This document shows positions 12,892 to 24,319 of a stretch of 64,000 bases of DNA, one piece after another. The DNA is from Prosopocoilus inquinatus. Its lineage: Eukaryota > Arthropoda > Insecta > Coleoptera > Lucanidae. A program made the position numbers and the translations under genes. The DNA lies in contig CM069876.1 of the NCBI GenBank assembly GCA_036172665.1, forward strand, positions 38,099,001-38,163,000, given 5' to 3'. The notes below the pieces were generated by a model. That model saw nothing but the letters and a program-made list of their open reading frames with translations, was not told the origin of the DNA and did not search any database. Within the stretch, counting starts at the first letter, position 1. Every line of letters starts with the position of its first letter.

Positions 12892-13085
12892 AATTAGGAA
12901 CAGTAGTTCCGCAACTATTAAAGTCACCCTGTATAGAATGATTCAAATATTCACAGACCTATGGAGAGAATCCTAGCAATTAGGAACGGTATTTCCACAA
13001 CTATTAAATTATCATGTATTGAATGCTTCAAATGTTAACAGATCTTGATAGAGAGAGAGAGAGAGAGAGAGAGATAATCCTAGTA
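12892..13085. repeat. Two-copy tandem repeat (86 bp) ending in a GA microsatellite
   Basis: AATTAGGAAC starts copies at 12892 and 12978. Both continue with TTCC.CAACTATTAAA, a TGTAT box, a GA(A)TG.TTCAAAT box and ACAGA. The second copy is interrupted by a GA run at about 13050-13073 before ATCCTAG resumes. Confidence 0.7.
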
Positions 13086-16000
13086 ACTTATAAGTCGATT
13101 AATTATCCAACAAAAATGTTCGTTTACTTTGGTTTTATTCTTTATTGACATTTCAAGCTTTTTTTATTGCACGGTCTTTGCAATCGTTATCGACCCTCTC
13201 CTCTTTTGTTGTATCGTATTTTCCATCAGATTGAATTTAAATAACTGTCTTTTTATTGTATAATATCGTAAATATTGTAAATGAAAGAATCCTAAACAGC
13301 CACTGTGAGTTTTAAAAGCACTTTCATTTCTCTCGCCATAATAAATATTTTTCATCTTGGTGATTATTTATATTTATATATAAATCTTTTTTTCTTTCAA
13401 GGTTTGCAGCAACTTTTATCTATAAATGGAATTTATTGTATCGTACTTTGAAATCCTTAGGTTAGAATTGCAGCGAAACGTAACATCCAAGTAAATACAT
13501 TCTGTTTACTTAAAGGCGTCAAAGCCATTGGAAGTTGTCCCAGGTGCTGTAATAAAGGTAGTATTTGCATATCAAAGCAGCAAAGTAATTGCAATTCTCT
13601 ATATTTGCTCTTTACTTTGTAGCAATTTTCCGAAAGAGAGATGTAGGATGTAGGGTACTGAAACGTAAATACCTTTTCGAACGGTGGCGCTTGCAGTCTT
13701 ACAGAAAATTGGGGGAATTTCTCCGTAAAGTTCTCTTAATTGTTACTCTTTAGCAACTTATTTTTTTTTATTTCAATTCCCTGAATGTTTTCATATGACT
13801 AGGGGTTGATGAAACTGCTGCTTTTTTCAAGCAATTGTAAACTGTGACTTGACAACAATGTAGCAGATTTATCATAAGGTTTATTAAAGTAAGTAAATAA
13901 ACCTTAATCTAATTCACTAAAAATGGAATCAATTCCGTGGTCCTATTGGTCAAATAACGCAAAAATCTCATTAATATGCCAAATGGAATGACGTGACGTA
14001 ACGAGATACGTACCCTCTGCACCCTCCACTGATCAAGGCAACCTTCTAATACACAGTCCAGCTGTACCAACCTTGGACCCTTTTATGAAATAAATGATGC
14101 AAAACATATTCTGCAGTAAGCAATAATACAGTGCAGGTAAAAATAAGTGATACGTGTAAAGTTACAGCTTAGTTAACTTACGTTAGACGACAAACAATGT
14201 TGAAAAAACTGCAACTTCACTCATATTTTTGCTCGCACTGTAATGCATGTAAGGAATATAATGAAGATACTAAAAGGAAAATCGACTTCTTTTCGTTAAG
14301 TTATTTTTGTTGCTGCTACCACATAGGATGTTCTATGAACTTAAATCGAGGGTGTGAGGAACGTGTTTTTTTTTTTTAATATAACAGATTGATTTCTCAT
14401 ACTTATTCTTTTCGTCTTATTTCCATTATTTATTGACCTGTAACTAACACCCGGTATTGTCTCATATTAACCTGTAACTAACACCCGGTATTGTCTCATA
14501 TTAACCTGTAACTAACACCCGGCATTGTCTCATATCGTGTGATTCTTTTATTTATTCTTTCCTCGAGTTTTCATAGTTTGTAAATTTTTTTCATTATTTT
14601 TGTAACGTTCTCGAACCTTCTTTCAATTTTTTAATTTCCTCATCACGTTTATTAATTACTCCCTCAATTATTTCTGCATATTACCTTTTTCGACTTCTTT
14701 TTTGTCCTTCATTTCTTACCTTTGTCTTCACTTTTCTATAGTTTTTTATACTTATTATTGGTTTCACCCTTTATTTTTATTAAAACGTACCTTGATTTTC
14801 AAGTTTTCCTGAATTTTCGTCAAAAACTTTTTATTTGAAATTAATTGTACAAATTTAAACAATTTTCCACTTCTTCCTGATTTCAGAATAGAAATAATAG
14901 GCGTAATGGACATGAAGAAATTGTGATTTATTTATTTTTTAATTTTCAATTAATTATCAATTTCATTAACGGAGAAGATTATTGAATTACGTTTAAAAAA
15001 TTATAAACAATTAATTATAATAACATGCTCGTTTAAAAGAAAAATAATAAATGACTTTTCGAAGGAGAAAAAAACAAGAAACCTTAATACCTTAGTATAG
15101 GCAACCCAATGAAGAAGACAGTCGTTTGCATGGTTGCCTATTCTCAAGGCCCCAAGAACATGACGTAATGAAATTTTTCACGATTCATTTAGTTTATGCA
15201 GTTTTCCTAATTGTTTTATTATCGAAAACAATTTTCCATTTTTTTTTTCTAATTTCATAAAATCTCTTAGTAATCGTACAACCGTTAATTATTTGAAATG
15301 CACGAATAGTTTCAAACCTGAAAATTTTGACCTGTGATTCTCAGCATCTCATTTGAATGTATTTAATTATTTTTTTTTAATTGCAGTCGCTTTTTCCCCA
15401 TCTCTTATGTAGCAAATTTTTTTGTTGTAACAATTGGTTCTACGATTATTTTCTTCTTTAGTACACAAGCACAAAAACTTACTTGTTTTCCATGTAACTA
15501 TGTATGTGCACTTATATAAATAAGAAACCAATCATAAAATTTTCATAAAGGAATTTTTTATAGATTAATTAATAACTAACACAAATCCACCATTCCCTGG
15601 CAATCGTCGGAGTATTAATGCAATATTTAGTAGCAAGATGAGTCTTATATACACATCCATTCTCCGACCGAGTGTCATCCCACGTACCTGTATACTCTTA
15701 CTTTCATTTGCAAATAAATGACTCTTCAAAATATTGTGGTCAAGATGTAAGGTGCGAGGTCACCACACAACAAATTCTCCCCCGTCGATGAAGTTATTTA
15801 TTTATGGTGTTTCGAAATCGTGCCTCATTACGAAAGGAGTCTTCGTCTTGCAGTGGTCAATTTAAATCGTACAGATGCGGTATATTAATTATCGTTGTTA
15901 TTTTTTTCTCTTTCTTGAGGCGTTAATGTCAATAATTAAGTTTGGACTGCCGCCTGTTGGGGTTACGACACGTGAAGACGTGACTTTGTTGGGCAATTTT

Positions 16001-17257
16001 TAAATTTTGTAAGTAATTGTATTCGTAATGCATTATTTACGTAACAACAACTGTTCTTGACAAAAAATGTTGCAGTCTAATTCAGAAAACTTCTCCCCAT
16101 GTTGTATCTTTGTAAAAAAAAAAACAATTGTGGGGTAAAATACATTTTACTAAAACGCTGTCTGTACTACAATTTAAACGAGAAACTGCGCCTTTGTAAA
16201 ATGCATGTTACTACGCATACCTCTGGCACTGTATATAATTTATATGATTAGTGTCAAATAAAAATGTTTGGAATTCTTTTAAATGTGGAATCTCAGCTGT
16301 GTAAATGATCGACTGCAAGAGGTTTATTCATTAATTCTTTTACTTATTTTTTTTTCCTTTCCACCTGAGTGCCTGTTTCTCTCCACACAATTATCATGAT
16401 GTAGATTCAAAAGCTCCTTATCCTGCTTATGTTCTTGCGGTTTTCTGCAAGAAATTTATCTGTATGACTAAGAGAACAGCATTGTCTGCAAATACAGCAG
16501 TCATACCATCGGCTTTAGGGAAATTGGTTAATAGAGAAATAGCGTCGGGCCCGGGTCGCTACCCTATGGCACACCGTCTTTAACTGGATGTAAAAAAGAT
16601 CGTACACTAAAGTCTTAGGTACGTTTTCATGATGATGTAAATTTTATATTTATATGAAGCTTGGCTACTCACATTCAAACTTAAACTTACTTAGGCACTT
16701 AACTCGAACTTAATCTACCAAGCAGGATAAATGTGGTAGCCGTCGTTTGTTTAGAAACGTTGCTTTTAGAACGGCTCCAAACTATCCTAGATGAAAAAAA
16801 AATGACTCCAAACCATAATTTGGATTTAGTAGCTAACGTGGTACTTACATTTCTGAACTTCACACACACATTTTTCAGCGTGCGACACGTTTTTGCAATT
16901 AATTCAGCAAATGCAAAACATCATCAATGAATTAATTTAGTGAAATAATTATGATTTTAATCCAAGGTTAATTAATATTGCTAGGGTTCAATAAATCTCC
17001 TTAAAATAAAACCTTGAATAATAATGAACGCCAGTAGATAACTGTGAATAGTGAATAATTAAAAGGAATTGACTGATTGAACTGTTTTTGACATAAACAA
17101 TGTTTCGGAATAGAATTTCCATAATTTTAGAATAAAGCGAACAGTTTTGCAAAATGTCAAGGGATCTAAATGAATGGTATACAGGGTGTCGCCCGTAATT
17201 TTAGGACCCGCTTCAGGAAGCCGAAACACATCGAAACGAAAAAATGACAAAAAGGCC
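13086..17257. other. Gene-free AT-rich sequence
   Basis: Apart from the 34-bp tandem repeat listed separately and a small hairpin at about 13873-13912 (AAGGTTTATT against AATAAACCTT), no gene, RNA gene or transposon end was recognised. Confidence 0.5.
14436..14536. repeat. 34-bp minisatellite, three copies
   Basis: The unit starting ACCTGTAACTAACACCCGG and ending CTCATATTA is repeated at 14436, 14470 and 14504. The first two copies are identical; the third has one substitution (GGTATT to GGCATT) and decays at its end. Near-identity suggests a recent expansion. Confidence 0.9.
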
Positions 17258-17335
17258 TGTTATTCAAGAAAATGATAAAAGTTCTGTTATTTAAGAAAAT
17301 GATGAATGTTCTGTTATTCGAGAAAAGCTAAATTA
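17258..17335. repeat. Short tandem repeat, ~27 bp unit
   Basis: Three adjacent copies of TCTGTTATTCAAGAAAATGA-like sequence, the last ending AAAGCTAAAT. No coding role is apparent. Confidence 0.65.
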
Positions 17336-20280
17336 ATTTGTTTTTATAATAAAATGTATTTTTCAACTGACAACAACATATTTTGAACATTTCTTGGAAA
17401 AGTGGGTGTTCTTATGTAAATAATTCATTTTGTTAAAAACAAAGATTGATTTGTTTTTTTCCTTTTTTTTTTCGATTAGCTCGTTGAGGAAACGACGATT
17501 TGTTTCAGCTTCCTGAATTGAATCCCAAAAGCATGGGCGTTTCTTTTGAAACATCCTTTGCTGGGTGCGCAGTAACATACACATTGGTTACTTGCACAAT
17601 GTAAAATTATTTAGACCAATACAGAGTGTTCCGTAAGAGTGTGACGATGTAGATCGCACGTCCGGGTGGGGGTTGGAAACTCACTTTTCATCCCCTTTTG
17701 TCCCCAAATCTTTTAGCAATCCGTACGATATTGAATTTCGATTTCTTTGTTAGTAGCGCCCTGGTTTTAGCGTGCGAAGCCAGAAATCATTTTCCTCGAA
17801 TAGCCCGAATGGTGTCTACTAATATTTTTTTTTTTTTGGAATTATCGAAATTGTCTCTCTTTCTATGTTTTTAATAGGCCTTCCTTATTATCGTTTAAAT
17901 AAAAATCCAAAGCTTTAAATTACAAAATATATTCAAACAGAAAAGAGATTTCAGTACAATAACGAAAAATTACAAACGAAATATGTGAATTTAATAAAAT
18001 TAATTAACTAAGTAGTACAATTTTACATTTTACATAAAATTAAATCTAAAATATGAAAGAGAGAAGGAAAGATTAACAATAATCAGTTTATTTCTAAAAG
18101 TCTTTGTCGCCGATTGTGGATGCGTTTTAGGTACACTTTTAATTTATAATAAATTTGGAAAACTGACTAATTGAAAAAAAAAAAAGAATTAGCAATTTTG
18201 AAAACTTTACGACTCGTGATAGACAAACTAAATTACATCTAGAAACGAAGAAGCACTTTTCTAGAAGACAGGAGTTCGTGTTTCGGGCGACTTGACGAAC
18301 TCCCCTCTGATCTGAAAAGCTACCTATTTATTGGGACCCGATGACCTACTTTAGCATTAGGCGATGGTAACCTTGATGAATAATTCTATTTTTTCTAGTA
18401 TCAAGGTTGGATCAAGGCTCTTTTGCATGATTCATTATTCCTTACATAATTATTTCTTTTATCGTCGATGTTCCAGCGATATTAATGCCCTTGATCTAAT
18501 TTCTCAGCACATACATCGCACGCTTGACCAATGCTTTCGTTGTATAACGCTGCATGTGTTTTGTATTTTCCATGCGTCATGATACGGATTCTAATTTGAT
18601 AAAATTTCCGAATTAAATAAGCGTACTGAATTATAAAAATAATTATCCTAAAAATCTGGATTCCTATAGATCGACACTAATATATATTTGTTTAAATGGA
18701 ACACCCTATATATTATTTCACTATTAGATGGATGGTTCATTATGAGTGGATGAAAATAATATTCGGTTTTATTGACGTGTTTTGGTTTATGGTTTTCGAG
18801 ATATTGACAATTTACCGATAAAAATAGCAAAATTTGTTACTCTGTAAATTAATAAATTATTTCTAAACGTATTGCTTTGAATTTTGGCAGATACATTATC
18901 TAACTATTGAAAAACAGAAAAGTGTGGTTAACTCAAAATTCTTTCGAATACTTTACACAGGGTGATACACAACGCAAATTGCCATTTTTCTAAAATAAAA
19001 TAAAAAAATGTTGGTGATATGTTAATTGTGTATATAATGTCAGTCAATTTTTTCCGCATATAATTTTGCCAATTTGTATTATTTAATTGCTGTAATATAC
19101 CTGCCCGTTTTACCCGCCAGTGTATTCCCTATGTTTGAAACGCTCTGCCAATCCAAAATATCTACAAAAAAAAATTAAATGGAACCGCCTATATATGAAC
19201 ACATAGTTTAAAACATCTTTTATTAAGGTTTCCAATAATATAAGACTTTTACATACAGCTCTTTAACTTTGAAAGTAAAAATTTGTAAATTTGTATCTAT
19301 CTTTAAAATCTTATTTATAATTTTAATTTAATAAATTGGATAAAATTCGATTTTTTGTATTTCCATTGCCGTATATTATTTTTTTAATATAATTTTAGAT
19401 TGTGCATCTAACCGATGTGTATGTTGGTGCGCACACAAATTTCAAAAATTTGTAACAGTAACGTCACAATAATTCGCCCACACACTGTTGGCCCAGCCTG
19501 TATGTACTTCAGCATTAATTAAGGTGTTTTTCTTTTCCATATTCTGCCTACATACATCAACATAATAAGAGTTGTACTAAAAAGAAATACTTTAAAACAA
19601 GTTAAATACTTTTCAGTTGAATTTAGGAATCTGTTTGGTTTTGATTTCATTAAAGGAAAATGGTGTTCCTTTTTTGTGGAAATTTTTTTCTGTCCTTTCT
19701 TTTTGTGGCCACAAAATTGTGTTATTTCTATGTATGCAATTTTGTGAGTTCCTTAAGTTGTCATTCACATCTTGTAAAAACAATTAACGAAAGAAAAAAA
19801 TAGTGAAACAATTTAAACATAATAAACAAACAACATTGAAAAAAGAAACTTTACACCTACAATATAAGTTATTTTTAATTTATTCTATTTATTAACTTTG
19901 TTGTTCGGTCATTAACGATGACGACTGCAAAAAAAAGAAATCGATTTTAAAAAAAGAAAAATCGAATTTCTATTCAGAACCTCACACGCGACGCCAGTGA
20001 ATGTAGCGAAACTAGTCAGTTGCATTGAACTCTTGTCCTCCAAAAATTAAGAGCTATTTAATACAATCTCGTCACGTATACATACACAAAATCCCAGAAA
20101 GATATACCTATATATTTTTTTGACAAACACACGATAAAAATGCTTTTTTTTTGTAAAGATTCCTCAACTTATGCAACACGAAAACCGCTTAAATGAGAAG
20201 TCCTTGTTCTGAAACAAAGCGTGTTCGTTGAATAAAATAAAACTGAAAGTTGAGGCTGAACTAACTAACTGAACTTTCGA
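17336..20280. other. Gene-free upstream region of the first Tweedle gene
   Basis: No exon was recognised. Sequence near 18700-18970 contains words such as GGTTTATGGTTTTCGAGATA and ACACAGGGTGATACAC that look like transposon debris, but no ends or protein could be fixed. Confidence 0.45.
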
Positions 20281-20350
20281 GTGCGTCTTCGGAACCTCTT
20301 GCCGGAATCGAGTGATACAGATCCGTGGTGTGGCGTGGCCTGTGTCTCGT

Positions 20351-20378
20351 GGTGAGAGGATGTGACCCGATTTTTCAC
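20351..20378 (+). promoter_or_regulatory. Conserved promoter block of Tweedle gene 1
   Basis: GGTGAGAGGATGTGACCC followed by GATTTTTCAC recurs almost unchanged upstream of gene 2 (26383-26409). The core TGTGACC also occurs 5' of gene 3 at 42508-42514. It lies about 60 bp upstream of the TATA box. GGGTCA, read on the minus strand, is a nuclear-receptor half-site, so hormone control is possible, but that is inference from a short motif. Confidence 0.6.
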
Positions 20379-20438
20379 CACCAAAAGTTGCCCGCGTCAT
20401 TATGCGAGGATTATTTCCAAGTGGGGACGAAGATGAGC

Positions 20439-20446
20439 TATAAATT
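20439..20446 (+). promoter_or_regulatory. TATA box of Tweedle gene 1
   Basis: TATAAATT sits 89 bp upstream of the ATG inside GACGAAGATGAGCTATAAA, a context shared with gene 2. A start near TTCATAT (about 20473) would give a leader of roughly 55 nt. Confidence 0.7.
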
Positions 20447-20490
20447 GGTACCCCTGGCCGCAGAACTTATTCATATTAATATCTTACCTT

Positions 20491-20508
20491 GAGTAACGCG
20501 CGTTACTC
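20491..20508. promoter_or_regulatory. 18-bp perfect palindrome in the gene 1 leader
   Basis: GAGTAACGCGCGTTACTC is its own reverse complement and lies between the TATA box and the start codon, so it should be in the 5' untranslated region. It could bind a dimeric protein or form a small hairpin. Genes 2 and 3 lack it. Confidence 0.6.
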
Positions 20509-20527
20509 CACAAAAAACAAACCCAAG

Positions 20528-20542
20528 ATGAGACCTTTGGTG
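20528..20542 (+). CDS. Tweedle gene 1, exon 1 (start of signal peptide)
   Basis: ATG followed by codons for MRPLV ends exactly at GTAAGT, a consensus donor, in phase 0. Joined to the exon starting at 24320 it gives [17 protein letters not shown], a good signal peptide. The start is supported by the TATA box 89 bp upstream and by the near-identical first exon of gene 2 (MRPLLV then GTACGT). The exon is too short to be seen as an open frame alone. Confidence 0.88.
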
Positions 20543-21099
20543 GTAAGTAACACAGTGGCGGCGGCGGAGTTGTTCTTGTGCGTGTTACAATCTCTGCTTC
20601 TTGGATTAAAACAGTGATTCTCAACCAGTGATTGCGCGTCGCGTTAAAACGTATAAACCAGTGCTCGAGAAAATTATCGAGAGAAAATGGGGTAATCTAC
20701 CTCCTGGATTTTCCTGAAATTAGGAAAAATATAATCAAACGTTAAACTGAAAAAAGAAACTACCACCTCAATAAGCCATTGTTTAAATTTCCTGCATTTA
20801 TTCTTTCTTTTTTCTTACATTTTTGTTTAAGAAACAGCGATCTTTGAGTTGATCATGAATTAATATTGGAGGTGACGCACCAAATCGTTTAACTTTCAGG
20901 TCTCAGTGCCATTTTGTTTTTCTGTTAGTAGCAGCGAACTCAAATTGATTTCACTTTTGTCCTAAATTTTCTGAAACTTGAAGTTTTTTTGTAATTTTGT
21001 AATTGGTTATTTTTTTACTGTTTTTACAAAGTTTGTTGACTGCTTCCTTTTTTTTATTATTTTTTTCTGTGCAAAATACCTTGACTATTCTTTGGTGCC

Positions 21100-21900
21100 A
21101 TTCCGAAATGTTTTATTAATTTTTATTCAAATTAACCCTAGTTTTTGCAATTTTCTAATTAATTGCAATTCTTTTTTGTTTTTGTTTTTGTTATTGTTAG
21201 TATATTTACTTTCTTGTTAATTAATTATGCGGTTATTCATTTCTTTTTTTTCAAATTAATCCTAGTTTTTGCATTTTTTTGTTTTTTTCTTCGGATTTCA
21301 ACAATTACAATGAAGAATTTCAATTCAGCTTTCTTTTCTGCGTCTTTATATTTCGTTATCGTTCGCTTTAATTTTATTTTGATTTTGCCATAGCTCGTAT
21401 ATTTACTTTAATATTTTTTTATAATAATAATAATTTTATTGGCAAAAAGATAAACTTAAACTTAACTTAAAAATTATCAATTATAATATTAAATAATATA
21501 TGTGTATACAGTAAATGAAACAGAAAACATAATGGCCTTTGGAAAAAACTCCTATATACAATTAAGAAAAAAAAATTAAAAATGAATACATTTCATATAC
21601 ATACATATATTAGGCAGAGGCTACAAAGATTTTTAATTTAATTAATTATGCAGTTATTAATTTTTATTCAAATTAATCCTACTTTTTGCAATTTTTTGTT
21701 TTTCTTTTGTGTTCAACGATCACAATGAGGGATTTTAATTCAGTTTCCTTTGCCGAGACTTTCTATTTCGATTTCGTGATCGTCCGTTTTAATTTTATTT
21801 TGATTTTGCCGTCGTTTCATTTATTTTATGTGGGCATTATTAATTAATTATGCAGTTTTTCAAAACTAATCCATTAATTTATTCATTTTTAACCGAGAGT
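21100..21900. repeat. Diverged T-rich tandem duplication with an inserted element
   Basis: Blocks around CAAATTAATCCTAGTTTTTGC recur near 21125, 21257 and 21670, each preceded by variants of TTAATTATGCAGTTATTAAT. The last two are followed by CAATGA.G.ATTT.AATTCAG and TTTTATTTTGATTTTGCC. Sequence at about 21419-21640, starting ATAATAATAATAATTTTATT, interrupts one copy. On the minus strand it would end in an AT-rich tail, as expected of a 5'-truncated non-LTR retroelement. Confidence 0.55.
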
Positions 21901-22059
21901 AAGTAACTACATTTGCAGAGGATTAAAACTCGGATTAGTCAAAAATTTTGGTAATAATTAAACAAGCGCAAACTTAAAAAAAAATACCTTAAACAAAACT
22001 AATTTATCCTTTAATTCTTTTTTATTTTTAAACTATTGATATATTCGAGTCTTTTAGAA

Positions 22060-22860
22060 TGTAGATAACTTCCTCGGTGCAAACAGCTTGACAAAGCTGT
22101 TCAGTATCAGCGAAACGTTGAAATTTTAAGCGTTTCAAAAATTGTGCAAAAAATTACAAAAATTTTCAGGAAACTGCTAATTCAAAAGAATGTGAATTTT
22201 TTTCAGCATTTTTTTTAAATAATCAGGCCTCATAATATTATTTTTTAAATGTTTATCTTGATAAAGCTGGTAATGTGCAAGGAAAAGTCGAAATTTCAAG
22301 TGTCATAAAACTTGTCCAAAAAGTAATTATGTATTATGAATTTGTTAAAAAATTTAAAGACACTGTAACTCAAATATGTGTGAATTTTATTTAGAAAATA
22401 ATAATATTCCTCTTTTTGAGATTATTTATCTCGATAAAGCCTGGCAATGTATAGCGAAACGTCATAAAAATTGTCCAACAAATAATTAGACCCCACGAAC
22501 TTGTTTAAAAATTTTCAAGAAACTGTAGCGCAAAAATGTGTACATTGTAATTGGAATTTTTTTTTTAGACTGGCAGACTTAATAATATTAAACTTTTTTT
22601 ACAGTTAATTGTTTTGATAAAGCCTGGTAACTTGCAGCGGAACGTCGAAATTTCAAGCGCCCTGAATGATGTCCCAAGAAAATAATTGTAACTGTAACTC
22701 AAAAATCTGTAAAATTTATTTGGCAATTTTTTTTAGAAACTCAGGCTCTTTCAACAATTAGTTACCTCGATAAAGCCTTGAAACGTGCAGCGAAACGTCG
22801 AAATTTCAAACGTCAGTAAAGTTGCCCAATCCGAAAGTAAATATGAATTTGATTAATAAT
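22060..22860 (+). repeat. Five-unit decayed tandem array (~170 bp) with hammerhead-like 3' halves
   Basis: ATAAAGC or ACAAAGC marks units at 22091, 22261, 22434, 22617 and 22770 (spacings 170, 173, 183, 153). Each continues with a short variable arm, then GCGAAACGTCGAAATTTCAA or a variant, then an ATAAANTTGTCCAA-like box and AATTTT-rich sequence. GC-GAAACGTC resembles the 3' half of a hammerhead core, while the matching CUGANGA half is degenerate (TTGATAA, TCGATAA). This may be a dead satellite of ribozyme-bearing origin. Confidence 0.65.
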
Positions 22861-23040
22861 AATAAATTTTCTGGTAGTTGCTCGCTCGAAAAAGTAAGTA
22901 ATATTTTTCATCAAAAAGATTATTAATAATCGATTCTGGAGACACAATAGGACTTTGTAAAAATCGGAAAACAATAACAAATTAAAGTTTAAAAAATTGT
23001 TGCAAATTGTTTTTGATTGCAGTGAATTCCTCGACTAGCC

Positions 23041-23082
23041 GCTGTATATCTGTTTCAGCCCTATTTGGGACTTCATCAGCGG
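23041..23082 (-). ncRNA. Hammerhead-like core, probably degenerate
   Basis: On the minus strand CTGATGA is followed by AGTCC, loop CAAATA, GGGCT and GAAAC. This matches the CUGANGA - stem II - GAAA order of a hammerhead ribozyme with a stem II of five pairs, one a wobble. A clean stem I with a UH cleavage site is not evident (the next bases read AGATATACAGCGG), so self-cleavage is doubtful. It lies inside the gene 1 intron on the opposite strand. Confidence 0.4.
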
Positions 23083-23483
23083 AAGCGTAACGATCGTGAG
23101 ATGTCACTGTTTAAGCTATTTAATAGCAAATGAGAAAAAATACCTTGATTAAAAACTACAAATAGAAAAACGAATTTAAATTAATAACTAATATTAAACG
23201 AGCTAATTTTCTACAGGACCAACGTTTATATTATTTATTTATTTATTTTAATAACATCAAAGTACACACTTGTTACTGTGAAGCATCGAAAACATTTTTG
23301 AATCGTTGGATTTTTCAGAAAAAAATTGTGCAAATCGTTTTTTTTTGCTCGAGGTTTTTTCTAAAAACTTTCATTATACTTTGACAGCAAGCATGGCCGC
23401 CTTGCATTTTGACAGCAACCATGGCTGCCTTGCATGGGGTGTCTTATTATGTAGCAAACTCGCTTCAATTTGTCTATCCTACT

Positions 23484-23532
23484 GCAATGTCAGGTCAAAA
23501 AGCGATAGTAAGATGTCGCTATTTTATCTGTT
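23484..23532. repeat. Dispersed 49-bp repeat, copy B
   Basis: Matches 12818-12866 with two substitutions (CGATAGTAAG for CGATCGTAAG and GCTATTTTAT for GCTGTTTTAT). It lies in the gene 1 intron. Confidence 0.7.
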
Positions 23533-24275
23533 GGATTTTTCATTAATTATTTTTTTTCTTTAAACGACACCATTCTTAAGCTTTAGAAATCGTTCGGGAA
23601 AACTTAAATATTCCGTGTTGCCTACTGCGACTGCGACTGACTTACTAGATGTTATTTTTGTTGAACATTCACTTCACAATTTAGGGGAAGGGGGAAACCC
23701 CAGTTCAAAAGAGCCTTGAAGAGTCGTTTAGGTTCTAGATATTGTATCTGTCTGGTTCGGCATAATAGATAAAGCAAAATTCCATATTAGATGAGTAAAT
23801 AAATAAATAAAATAAACATAAAATTTTTCGGCAAAAAAATAAAAATGATTTTATCATCGTTTATTTTTTTAAGAGTGAATGATTGTTTTAAAACGAGCAG
23901 AATGATGAATAATACTTGCATTAGAGATGAATGTAAGTCGTCATTATTTAATGAATAGATTGACAGCACTGAAGCCCCGTCTGTTTTGCTTATACATAAT
24001 TTGGTTTAGGCCCGAAAAATGTTGTCATTATTAAAACCAAAAGTTTGAGAATCACTGAAGTACTACAGAGTAAACATTGTGTGACCGTTTGGAAGGTTAA
24101 GAATAATCAAAATAAACAGCTGGCCAAGCAAAGAAAATAAGTCGCTTCATAAAGCAAGCAATTTTAATTGGTTTCTTCCGTTATTAACCTTAAAAACCGT
24201 CACTCATGTCACTTTTCCTTCTCTGTAAAGTCCCTGGAGTATTAGTTGAGTGTGGTTTGAGTGTGGTAACGCAAG

Positions 24276-24284
24276 GCGCCATCT
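24276..24284 (-). promoter_or_regulatory. AGATGGCGC motif in the gene 1 intron
   Basis: The reverse complement reads AGATGGCGC, 35 bp before the exon 2 acceptor. The same nonamer recurs at 33643, 33795, 33992, 46826 and 46986. AGRTGGCGC resembles the Drosophila CTCF core, so insulator function is conceivable, but several copies sit in repeats. Confidence 0.3.
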
Positions 24285-24319
24285 ATTTGAAATGGGTGGT
24301 AATACCTTTCGTATTGTAG

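Larger units (their letters stand above)
20543..24319 (+). other. Intron 1 of Tweedle gene 1 (3,777 bp)
   Basis: Begins GTAAGT and ends TATTGTAG. It holds T-rich tandem duplications (21.1-21.9 kb), a possible retroelement 3' end (21.42-21.64 kb), the decayed ~170-bp array (22.06-22.86 kb), a hammerhead-like motif near 23.06 kb and one copy of the 49-bp dispersed repeat. No other exon is visible on either strand. Confidence 0.8.
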
